The notes below the pieces were generated by a model, which saw only the letters and a list, made by a program, of their open reading frames with translations, was not told the origin of the DNA and did no database searches. A stretch of 14,582 nt of DNA from Chitinophagaceae bacterium (lineage in GTDB: Bacteria; Bacteroidota; Bacteroidia; Chitinophagales; Chitinophagaceae). Location: assembly GCA_947378615.1 (NCBI GenBank), contig CANCKV010000019.1:1-14582 (forward strand), read 5' to 3'. Of this stretch, positions 8,910 through 14,582 are shown in pieces. Made by a program: the position numbers and the translations under genes. The first letter of the stretch is position 1. Each line of letters begins with the position of its first letter.

Positions 8910-9000
8910 AATTTCTGTTCGACAGGTTTCTCTCCGGACAATCCGGGATGTCTTTAAAAGTAAAATTTATATCCTTTTATGCACTTATTTTCTCATGTTT

Positions 9001-9025
9001 AATGGATGAAAACATCCATTTTTAT
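9001..9025 (+). terminator. Orphan terminator-like hairpin
   Basis: A perfect 8-bp stem (9001-9008 with 9013-9020) closes an AAAA loop and runs into TTTATTTT on the plus strand. No plus-strand gene lies upstream of it, so it may end an unseen small RNA or be a decayed remnant. Confidence 0.4.
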
Positions 9026-9208
9026 TTTAAGAGGGTGACGAAGTTAATCATTACATATTGTATTTGCAATGCTAATCTTATTTTTTTCTCATAATTTCTT
9101 ATCCTAGTCATAAAAAAACTAGAATTATGGTCGTGAAACTAAGAAATATTTTCTCAAAAGATGCAAACTTCCAAAATAATTATTCTTTTTTCTCTTTTCG
9201 TCAGTCTT

Positions 9209-9277
9209 TGTTACTACACCGTAGTTTTTACCACTAGGAAAACAAAGACTTTCACAAGGAACACAAGGATATTATAC
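9209..9277 (+). repeat. Family A repeat, single arm
   Basis: It opens with TGTTACTAC and continues through TTTTTACCACTA, ACAAAGACTTTCACAAGG and AACACAAGGATATTAT. The same order of blocks occurs at 12111 and 14436. No matching inverted arm follows, so this copy looks truncated. Confidence 0.7.
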
Positions 9278-9365
9278 TTTTTTATCTAATTCCAAGACAA
9301 AGTGATAAAAGAAGGGGTTCATGTTTCTGAATATAACTTGTAGATAATACAAAAAGGAGTCAATG

Positions 9366-9640
9366 TTTTTTTCCAACACGAAGACTCAAAGACGCTAAGT
9401 TGCATAATGAAAAAAGGTAACTTAAACTTGACTTAGTGTCTTTATGTTTACTATATAACTTCTTTTCAAAAGGGCAGTTACAATGCTACGAAGTAGTATT
9501 CCTATGTGCACTCCTTTTTAATAAAACATAAATAAAATCTATGTCTTTTCTATGTGGCTATGTCACTATGTGTTTGACTTTTTCTCTTTTCAAAAAGTTA
9601 TATAAATAAAAAAAATGATTCCTATCATTTCTCACTTTGT
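9366..9640 (+). repeat. Family B MITE-like element, copy 1 (upstream of kdsD)
   Basis: It begins TTTTTCCAACACGAAGACT and ends CTCACTTTGTGTTAAAA, which are imperfect terminal inverted repeats of about 15 bp. It shares with copy 2 (10773-10995), in the same order and orientation, AAGACGCTAAG, CAATGCTACGAAGTAG (9481-9496), AAGTTATATAAATAA (9595-9609) and CATTTCTCACTTTG (9626-9639). It is about 50 bp longer than copy 2 because of an internal insertion at about 9510-9570. CTACGAAGTAG inside it is a small hairpin. Confidence 0.75.
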
Positions 9641-9715
9641 GTTAAAAGCTACTGCTCATTTCTTTCCTAGCAAACTAAACTTTTAAAGAATAGTGCAACC
9701 ATATTTATGGAAACC

Positions 9716-9723
9716 TACCTTTG
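9716..9723 (+). promoter_or_regulatory. -7 promoter element abutting the kdsD start codon
   Basis: TACCTTTG matches TAnnTTTG exactly and ends 6 nt before the ATG at 9730. Initiation at the normal distance would fall at or next to the start codon, giving a leaderless mRNA. It also argues against the TTG at 9721 as the start, since that codon lies within the box. Confidence 0.6.
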
Positions 9724-9729
9724 CGACGA

Positions 9730-10698
9730 ATGGAAAAGAAATTATCTATTAAAGAAATAGCAAAGCATACTATTGCTTTGGAAACTGCTGCTATCAATGG
9801 ATTACTAAACTTTGTGAATAATGACTTTGAGAAAGCTGTGGAAGCTATTCATCAATGCAAAGGAAGATTAGTAATTAGTGGTATTGGCAAGAGTGCTATT
9901 GTTGCTCAAAAAATTGTTGCTACCCTCAACTCTACGGGTACGCCTTCCCTGTTCATGCATGCTGCCGATGCCATTCACGGCGATTTAGGGATGGTGCAAC
10001 CGAATGATATCGTGATGATTTTGAGTAAAAGTGGTGAAAGTCCCGAGATAAAGGCTGTTGTACCACTCATTAAGAACTTCAAAAATTTGCTGATAGCAAT
10101 CGTTGGCAATTTAGATAGCTTTCTTGCCTCTCAAGCCGATTTAGTTATTAATACAAGCGTGAGTATTGAGGCTTGCCCCAATAATTTGGCTCCTACAAGC
10201 AGTACTACCGCACAAATGGTGATGGGAGATGCAATAGCGGTTTGTTTGATGGAATTAAAGGGATTTGATAATGAAGACTTTGCACGTTATCATCCAGGAG
10301 GAAATCTTGGCAAAAGGCTATACTTGAAAGTAAAAGATTTGGTGGCTAATAGTACCCCACCCAAAGTTTTGCCAACTGCTTCTTTGAAAGAGGTGATTGT
10401 AGAAATTACTGAAAAAAGATTAGGAGTAACAGCAGTGGTGGATACTAATAATAAGGTAATCGGCATCATCACCGATGGAGATTTAAGAAGGATGCTTGAA
10501 AAAAATGATAGTATCAAAAATATTACTGCCGCTGAGATATTGACAAAGAATCCGAAAACCATTGAATCATTTATTATGGCTGTAGATGCCCTCGAACTTT
10601 TCTCTATCTATGATATTAGCCAATTGATTGTACAAGAAGAAGGAGAATACTTGGGTATTTTGCATTTGCATGAGTTGATAAAGGAAGGAATCAGTTGA
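9730..10698 (+). CDS. kdsD: D-arabinose 5-phosphate isomerase (KpsF/GutQ family)
   Basis: A 322-residue cytoplasmic enzyme that should interconvert D-ribulose 5-phosphate and D-arabinose 5-phosphate, the first step towards KDO for lipopolysaccharide. The sugar isomerase (SIS) domain covers about 35-180 and two CBS domains cover about 203-320, the usual layout and length. Residues aligned by motif with the known catalytic set are K54 in GIGKSAIVA, E103 in SKSGESPE, E147 in IEACPNNLAPTSSTT and H188 in ARYHPGGNLGKRL. All are present, so the enzyme looks intact. The start at ATG 9730 is preferred to TTG 9721 because of the -7 box. Other KDO genes (kdsA, kdsB, kdsC) are not nearby. The gene is bracketed by two family B repeats in the same orientation. 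Confidence 0.94.
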   Translation: MEKKLSIKEIAKHTIALETAAINGLLNFVNNDFEKAVEAIHQCKGRLVISGIGKSAIVAQKIVATLNSTGTPSLFMHAADAIHGDLGMVQPNDIVMILSKSGESPEIKAVVPLIKNFKNLLIAIVGNLDSFLASQADLVINTSVSIEACPNNLAPTSSTTAQMVMGDAIAVCLMELKGFDNEDFARYHPGGNLGKRLYLKVKDLVANSTPPKVLPTASLKEVIVEITEKRLGVTAVVDTNNKVIGIITDGDLRRMLEKNDSIKNITAAEILTKNPKTIESFIMAVDALELFSIYDISQLIVQEEGEYLGILHLHELIKEGIS

Positions 10699-11156
10699 TT
10701 TCCGAGGGTGTTAACATAAAGTGGGAAATGAAAAGTTTCATATTTCTTTTAGAAAAGAAAAAGAGAGTCTAAGTTTATTTCTCAACACAAAGACTTAAAG
10801 ACGCTAAGAAACACAAAGAATAAGTAATTTAAACTTGATTTAGTCATTTTGAGCCTACTATGTAATTTCTTTTCAAAAAGGCTATTTCAATGCTACGAAG
10901 TAGGATTTCTATGTGTTTATTGTGGTAGCCTTTCGTCATTTCTAGAAGTTATATAAATAAGAAACATGAATTCTTACATTTCTCACTTTGCGTTGGAAAA
11001 AATATAAAAGGTAATCCTGTATAGTATAAAAATGTCACTATTATTATTGAAATAGCAGCGGTATTCCATTTCCCCACTTCTCCATCAAACTCATAATTCA
11101 TATTTCATTTTTCCTACTTCTTTTAACCTAGCTTCGCCCGAAATAAATAGGTTATC
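10699..11156. other. Non-coding gap between kdsD and the Rpn-type nuclease
   Basis: No gene is seen in this 458-bp gap. It begins with two small palindromes (10728-10741 and 10743-10760) that lack a good T-run, then holds family B copy 2 (10773-10995). The last 160 bp are pyrimidine-rich before the start codon at 11157. I found no clear TAnnTTTG box for the downstream gene. Confidence 0.6.
10773..10995 (+). repeat. Family B MITE-like element, copy 2 (downstream of kdsD)
   Basis: It runs from about TTTCTCAACACAAAGACTT to CTCACTTTGCGTTGGAAA, whose ends are inverted repeats of each other. Exact blocks shared with copy 1 are CAATGCTACGAAGTAG (10888-10903), AAGTTATATAAATAA (10946-10960) and CATTTCTCACTTTG (10977-10990). 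The left end has AAAGACGCTAAGAAACACAAAG, split here for clarity as AAAGACGCTAAG plus AAACACAAAG. Confidence 0.75.
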
Positions 11157-12071
11157 ATGATTATTGCAAATCCATTATACGATGTAGTATTCACAAGTTT
11201 AATGGAAGACAATCGCATTGCCTCCTTCTTTTTGGAAACCTTACTCGAAGAATCAATTGAATCTTTAGAAGTCATTACCACAGAAAGGACAATGCAGCTG
11301 AAAGACCCTGATATGTCGAAAGAGAAATGGGAAAAGAAAGGGATTCAAAGATTAGGTATTCAACTCATCCGTCTCGATTTTGTGGCAACGATCCTTTTGA
11401 AAACGGGGGGTACCAAGAAAGTATTGATAGAAATCCAAAAGGCTAGAAAACCTATTGATGTCATGCGTTTCCGTAATTACTTGGCTGAACATTATAAAAA
11501 GGAGGACAAGATATTGCTTGATGGCAAGAAGAAAAAGGTAGCCTTACCTATAATCACGATTTATATGCTTGGATTCAACTTACCTGAAATTGAGGCTGCT
11601 GCTGTAAAGGTGGACAGACACTACATCGATTTACAAACCAAAAATATCATTGACACAAAGAGTGACTTCATCGAAAAGCTGACTCACGATTGTTATATCG
11701 TTCAGTTGTTGAGGATAGAAAGTCGTTTTCAAACAACTCTTGATAGGCTACTAACTGTCTTTGAGCAGCGTTACTTTATTAGTGATGAAGAGACCCTGAA
11801 AAGCTACGAACCTACTGCGAATAACGAACCGATGATCACCAAAATGGTCGATACGCTCTATCATAGAGGCGCCGACCCTATGAAGAGACAAGAACTTGAT
11901 GATGAACGAGAAATGGAAAGGGTACTAAAGGTTTATATGGGAGAAGAAGGGGAGGAAAACCTGCGTAAGTTAGACGAGAGTTTGGAAACGGTTAGGATAC
12001 AAAAGTTAGAAATTGAGGAAAAGGATAAACTCATTAAAGAATTAATGCTAAAGTTAAACATGGAAAAATAG
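11157..12071 (+). CDS. Rpn/PDDEXK_2-family nuclease ('PD-(D/E)XK nuclease family transposase')
   Basis: A 304-residue protein of the Rpn/YhgA-like group, often annotated as a putative transposase or recombination-promoting nuclease. The N-terminus NPLYDVVFTSLMED resembles the family's typical opening. The nuclease core is at about 65-140: D74 in RLDFVATIL and E92-x-Q94 in VLIEIQKAR. A Q in the final position of the motif is usual in this group. C-terminal residues about 265-304 are charged and heptad-like (LRKLDESLETVRIQKLEIEE), suggesting a coiled coil. Family members have been reported to cleave DNA and to promote recA-independent recombination, but whether this one moves DNA is unknown. 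Family B and family A repeats lie on its two sides. The ATG at 11157 begins the conserved N-terminus. No upstream promoter was recognised. The gene looks intact. Confidence 0.85.
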   Translation: MIIANPLYDVVFTSLMEDNRIASFFLETLLEESIESLEVITTERTMQLKDPDMSKEKWEKKGIQRLGIQLIRLDFVATILLKTGGTKKVLIEIQKARKPIDVMRFRNYLAEHYKKEDKILLDGKKKKVALPIITIYMLGFNLPEIEAAAVKVDRHYIDLQTKNIIDTKSDFIEKLTHDCYIVQLLRIESRFQTTLDRLLTVFEQRYFISDEETLKSYEPTANNEPMITKMVDTLYHRGADPMKRQELDDEREMERVLKVYMGEEGEENLRKLDESLETVRIQKLEIEEKDKLIKELMLKLNMEK

Positions 12072-12117
12072 TTAAAAGTTAAAAGTTGTAAGTTATAGGT
12101 ATTAGTTATTTGTTACT
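12069..12117 (+). repeat. Degenerate 7-bp tandem array starting at the Rpn-type gene's stop codon
   Basis: From the stop TAG (12069) the sequence reads as heptads TAGTTAA, AAGTTAA, AAGTTGT, AAGTTAT, AGGTATT and AGTTATT. It puts stops in all three frames within 14 nt (TAG 12069, TAA 12073, TAA 12080). It runs directly into the family A element, and its GTTATT forms the left half of that element's apparent target-site duplication. Confidence 0.55.
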
Positions 12118-12276
12118 ACTCAGGAGCTTTTACCACTAAGAACACAAAGTTTTTCACAATGAAACACAAGGATTTATTATTTATAATCGCTCAGATTCAT
12201 CAATTTTATTGGAAAACGTTGTGTCCCTTGTCTTTTTCATTGTTTTCATTGTGGTTAAATCTCCTGAGTTGTAACA
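12111..12276. mobile_element. Family A MITE-like inverted-repeat element (complete copy)
   Basis: The left arm (12111 to about 12176) and the right arm (about 12217-12276, inverted) enclose a spacer of about 40 bp. The outer ends TGTTACTACTCAGGAG and, on the other strand, TGTTACAACTCAGGAG match at 15 of 16 positions, and the arms continue as imperfect complements (ACCACTAAGAACACAAAG against ACCACAATGAAAACAATG). The 6-bp sequence GTTATT lies immediately outside both ends (12105-12110 and 12277-12282), as a target-site duplication would. There is no coding capacity. Because the flanks are AT-rich and repetitive, a chance match of the duplication cannot be excluded. Confidence 0.7.
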
Positions 12277-12293
12277 GTTATTTATCTCTTTTT

Positions 12294-12328
12294 ATTCTTT
12301 GTGCTTCTTAGCGTCTTTGTGTTGGAAA
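12294..12328 (-). repeat. Family B end fragment upstream of the DUF1016 gene
   Basis: On the minus strand this reads TTTCCAACACAAAGACGCTA and then AGAAGCACAAAGAAT, close to the left ends of family B copies 1 and 2. It is inverted relative to them, lacks the rest of the element, and its outer end lies 16 nt before the start codon at 12345. Confidence 0.65.
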
Positions 12329-12344
12329 TAATATATAATAGAAA

Positions 12345-13376
12345 ATGAATTTACAAAAGAATAATGACCTCTTATTTGGACAAATTGTTGATTTGATAGA
12401 ATCGACAAAATCCAAAACCATTCAGCAAGTAAATAGCAACCTTACTTTGCTTTATTGGCATATTGGCAAGCATATCAACGAACATATTTTGAAAAATGGT
12501 CGCGGCGAATATGGTAAACAAATTTTACCTTCATTATCAGACAGTTTAACTTCTTTATATGGTAAAGGCTATAGTGAACCGAGCCTTGCAAGAATGGTAA
12601 AATTTCATAACTTTTTTCCCGAAAACATTTTGTCATCAGTGATGACAAAATTGACATGGACTCATTTTATTCAGTTATTAACACTAAAAGATCCTTTGCA
12701 ACGTGAATTTTATGCCTCCTTATGTCATAATGAACATTGGAGTGTTCGTACACTTAAGGAACGCATCAATTCGATGCTTTTCGAGCGTACGGCATTAAGC
12801 AATAAGCCAGAACTGACTATTCAGAACGACTTGCAACAATTGAGAGATACCAAAGAAATGAGTTTTTCCTTGGTATTAAGAGACCCTTACCTATTAGATT
12901 TTTTAGGGTTGAAGGATACCTATAGCGAAAAGGATTTGGAACAGGGTATCATCAATGAATTGCAACATTTTATTCTTGAATTGGGTAATGATTTTGCTTT
13001 CTTGGCAAGACAAAAAAGAATAAGTATCGACAATGAGGATTATTATCTTGATTTATTATTCTTTCACAGGAAATTGAACAGATTAATTGCGATTGAACTT
13101 AAGCTTGGCAACTTCGAATATCATCATAAGGCACAGATGGAACTTTATTTGAGGTGGTTAGCCAAATACGAACAAAACCCTCACGAAAACAATCCGATAG
13201 GAATCATTCTCTGTGCCAATAAAAGCGAACAGTTAGTGGAATTGTTAGAACTCGATAAACAAGGCATCCACATTGCTTCCTATTATACCGAATTGCCTGA
13301 TGTAGAATTGCTGAAACAAAAACTCAGACAATCTATTGCGAATGCAAAAAGCAGAATGGAAAATCTTAGTGGTTAG
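12345..13376 (+). CDS. DUF1016/YhcG-family PD-(D/E)XK nuclease domain protein
   Basis: A 343-residue protein with the two-domain layout of the DUF1016 (YhcG) family. An N-terminal helical domain (about 10-150) has the motif LLYWHIGKHI (35-44) and the GRGEYGKQILPSLSDSLTSLYGKGYSEPSL region. A C-terminal PD-(D/E)XK nuclease domain (about 170-330) has E205 in IINELQHF, D236 in DYYLDLLFFH and E251-x-K253 in AIELKLG, with a conserved QMELYLRWL helix after it. All the expected acidic residues and the lysine are present, so it is probably an active nuclease. Its biological role is not established. Members occur near restriction-modification loci in some genomes, but no methyltransferase or specificity gene is present here. 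Its 5' flank consists of the family A element and a family B fragment. The start ATG at 12345 is the first in the homologous frame. Confidence 0.88.
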   Translation: MNLQKNNDLLFGQIVDLIESTKSKTIQQVNSNLTLLYWHIGKHINEHILKNGRGEYGKQILPSLSDSLTSLYGKGYSEPSLARMVKFHNFFPENILSSVMTKLTWTHFIQLLTLKDPLQREFYASLCHNEHWSVRTLKERINSMLFERTALSNKPELTIQNDLQQLRDTKEMSFSLVLRDPYLLDFLGLKDTYSEKDLEQGIINELQHFILELGNDFAFLARQKRISIDNEDYYLDLLFFHRKLNRLIAIELKLGNFEYHHKAQMELYLRWLAKYEQNPHENNPIGIILCANKSEQLVELLELDKQGIHIASYYTELPDVELLKQKLRQSIANAKSRMENLSG

Positions 13377-13394
13377 TGGTTAGTTGTTATTATA
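13367..13394 (+). repeat. Degenerate 7-bp tandem array spanning the DUF1016 stop codon
   Basis: Heptads TAGTGGT, TAGTGGT, TAGTTGT and TATTATA occur in a row. The second begins exactly at the in-frame stop TAG (13374), and the first overlaps the last two sense codons. Confidence 0.55.
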
Positions 13395-13406
13395 ATGGGG
13401 TAAAGG

Positions 13407-13444
13407 AAAGCCTTGAAACATCAAATTGTTTCAAGGCTTTTTTT
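13407..13444 (+). terminator. Terminator of the DUF1016 gene
   Basis: A perfect 14-bp stem (13407-13420 with 13427-13440) closes a 6-nt loop, TCAAAT, and is followed by a run of seven T that includes the stem end. It lies 30 bp past the stop and 30 bp before the end of the convergent gene, so it may act for both. Confidence 0.9.
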
Positions 13445-13473
13445 TATGCTTATTGGGACAACAGTAACATTTA

Positions 13474-14367
13474 TTACGGATTCTTTTTTAGACGAATTGT
13501 AAAGTGATTGATGACACCTCTATTTAATTGTGCTCCGAAGGCTACCTTTTGATAGTCGGGACAACTTATATTGAATAAGAAATATCCTGGATTATGAGAA
13601 GGTATTATTGTTTGATGGTCTGCACCGGGTTTGTAGATTTTAGCGTTTTTGTCATCTTGGACTTCTGCTTTTAAGAGTGGGGTTCCATCTGCGTCATCTA
13701 AAACATCAAAATCGGCAATTGTATGTCTAGCACCTGAGGCTCGAAGGATTGCATCGAGTTTTATTTCGTTGGTGAAAGCCGGTTGTGATTTGCCGACATA
13801 ACTATCTACCAAATCAAGAATATTTTCTATCACTATATCAGCTGATTTAAATAAGGGAGGTAATAAATCTGTTCCTGCAGCCTTCGTTACAATTTGTGCT
13901 TCTATGGGTTCGTCTTTTGCGTTTTCGAAATTAGAGATTTTAGTATCGATTTCTGTGATGTCGGCAGGGGTGATGATTGTCAATATTGTTATATTATCGT
14001 TTAACACGTTTCTAGCAGCCTTTGTCTTACTTACTTCTAGTTTAGAACCTTTGATGTAATAAGTGTGTGATTCGTCTAATTGCTTTAAAAGAGTTAGTTC
14101 TCCTAATTTTCTTGCCTTTACTTTAGCTCTCAAAATAAATTTTACTACTGTATCGGCCATTTCAAATTTTGTTGCTTCTGATTTAGTTAAACCGATTGGC
14201 ACAGCGATTTGAGTGGTAGATGCCTTTTTTATTTTCTCAATGAATGACTTTAAATCTGTTATTTCATCACCTAATACGATTACTGTTGCTGCAATCAATG
14301 GATTTTTTGTTATTGTATCATCTACTCTTGTGTAGCTGTCTTCTTTTGCTGTTTGAATCTTTGTCAT
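13474..14367 (-). CDS. Hypothetical protein, helical N-terminal region and beta-rich C-terminal domain
   Basis: I do not recognise this 297-residue protein. It has no signal peptide and no membrane segment, so a cytoplasmic location is likely. Residues about 30-205 look mainly helical and are rich in K, T, A, D, E and I (for example ADTVVKFILRAKVKARKLGE). From about 212 to 297 the composition becomes beta-like, with DGTPLLKAEVQD and a final NHFTIRLKK that recall carboxypeptidase-regulatory-like or other Ig-like folds. This is a resemblance only. The protein has a single cysteine (C269), few tryptophans or none, and no catalytic motif. It converges with the DUF1016 gene across a strong terminator, so it is a separate transcription unit. 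The ATG at 14367 is the first in the frame. A family A inverted-repeat element lies about 70 bp upstream. Confidence 0.75.
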   Translation of the reverse strand: MTKIQTAKEDSYTRVDDTITKNPLIAATVIVLGDEITDLKSFIEKIKKASTTQIAVPIGLTKSEATKFEMADTVVKFILRAKVKARKLGELTLLKQLDESHTYYIKGSKLEVSKTKAARNVLNDNITILTIITPADITEIDTKISNFENAKDEPIEAQIVTKAAGTDLLPPLFKSADIVIENILDLVDSYVGKSQPAFTNEIKLDAILRASGARHTIADFDVLDDADGTPLLKAEVQDDKNAKIYKPGADHQTIIPSHNPGYFLFNISCPDYQKVAFGAQLNRGVINHFTIRLKKNP

Positions 14368-14389
14368 AAATTATATTTTTAATGTTTTA

Positions 14390-14415
14390 AAACCCACATT
14401 GTTTAATGGGCGTTT
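14390..14415. other. Weak hairpin upstream of the hypothetical gene
   Basis: CCCA (14393-14396) pairs with TGGG (14407-14410), and flanking AAA and TTT extend the stem across a 2-nt bulge. T-rich sequence follows on the plus strand. It could be a weak terminator or a leader structure, and the evidence is thin. Confidence 0.25.
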
Positions 14416-14435
14416 AATTTTTTTATTTATTTTAT

Positions 14436-14582
14436 TGTTACTACTCTGGAGATCTTACCACAAGGGAAACAAAGGAAAAACAAGGAACACAAAGATTTCT
14501 TTTAAAATAATTGGTAAGTACCTATCCGAAACGTATTCTAATCCTTGTATTTCTTTGTACAAAACCTTGTGATTATTGTGAT
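14436..14582. mobile_element. Family A inverted-repeat element, right arm cut by window end
   Basis: The left arm opens TGTTACTACTCTGGAGATCT and continues ACCACAAGGGAAAC to AACACAAAGATTT (about 14497). After about 44 bp an inverted arm begins (14541, minus strand: ACAAAGAAATACAAGGAT) and runs to the window edge. Arm order and spacer length match the complete copy at 12111-12276. Outer ends and target duplication cannot be checked because the window stops. Confidence 0.6.

Larger units (their letters stand above)
8910..9729. other. Long non-coding gap between divergent recQ and kdsD
   Basis: This 820-bp AT-rich gap has no plausible gene on either strand. From left to right it holds the recQ upstream region, an orphan terminator-like hairpin (9001-9025), about 180 bp in which I recognise nothing (9026-9208), a family A repeat arm (9209-9277), a family B element (9366-9640) and the kdsD -7 box (9716-9723). 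A 5'-to-5' regulatory gap would need far less space, so insertion of repeats probably lengthened it. Confidence 0.7.

Noticed and set aside
9721..9732. TTG at 9721 as kdsD start
   Set aside because: It falls inside the TACCTTTG promoter element and adds residues outside the family's N-terminus. ATG 9730 fits both promoter and homology.
10728..10760. Two small palindromes after kdsD as its terminator
   Set aside because: The loops would be only 2 nt, the stems are A/T-only or nearly so, and no good T-run follows.
11157..13376. The nuclease pair as a restriction-modification or toxin-antitoxin system
   Set aside because: No methyltransferase, specificity subunit, or small antitoxin-like gene is present, and 273 bp of repeat DNA separates the two genes.
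9209..14582. CACAAAG-type repeats as a CRISPR array
   Set aside because: Copies are few, diverged, far apart, in both orientations and without regular spacers, and there are no cas genes.

Overview
The window looks like chromosomal DNA of an AT-rich member of the Bacteroidota, possibly the Chitinophagaceae or a related lineage. The sequence evidence is two genes preceded by Bacteroidota-type -7 boxes (TAnnTTTG), an absence of clear Shine-Dalgarno sequences, a Rho factor carrying a disordered insertion of about 215 residues, a RecQ with an extra C-terminal domain, and a transketolase-type fragment matching the split transketolases of this phylum. The genus-level guess is inference.

Region 1 (1 to about 8,910) is a compact housekeeping block. 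It holds the 3' end of a transketolase C-terminal subunit (+). Five genes on the minus strand follow: manC (GDP-mannose synthesis), pruA (glutamate semialdehyde oxidation), rho (transcription termination), a HAD-family hydrolase and recQ (DNA repair helicase). They do not form one operon. Strong hairpin terminators lie at 492-524, 3590-3624 and 6540-6581, and manC and the HAD gene have recognisable -7 boxes.

Region 2 (about 9,000 to 14,582) is different. Its intergenic gaps are long and contain short diverged repeats that I do not see in region 1. It holds kdsD (arabinose-5-phosphate isomerase, for KDO and LPS), an Rpn/PDDEXK_2-type nuclease ('putative transposase' family), a DUF1016/YhcG-type PD-(D/E)XK nuclease and an unrecognised 297-residue protein. 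Two repeat families recur. Family A has arms of about 65 bp that occur as inverted pairs around a spacer of about 40 bp. The complete copy at 12111-12276 has 16-bp ends matching at 15 positions and is flanked by the 6-bp direct repeat GTTATT, as expected of a MITE-like insertion. Family B is a 220-275 bp element, and two copies in the same orientation flank kdsD. An isolated end of family B abuts the DUF1016 gene.

The most interesting observations are these repeats next to two different PD-(D/E)XK nuclease genes, and degenerate 7-bp tandem repeats whose unit begins exactly at the stop codon of three genes. Because 7 leaves remainder 1 on division by 3, such arrays put stop codons in all three frames. 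No complete new defence or mobile system can be demonstrated from the sequence alone.
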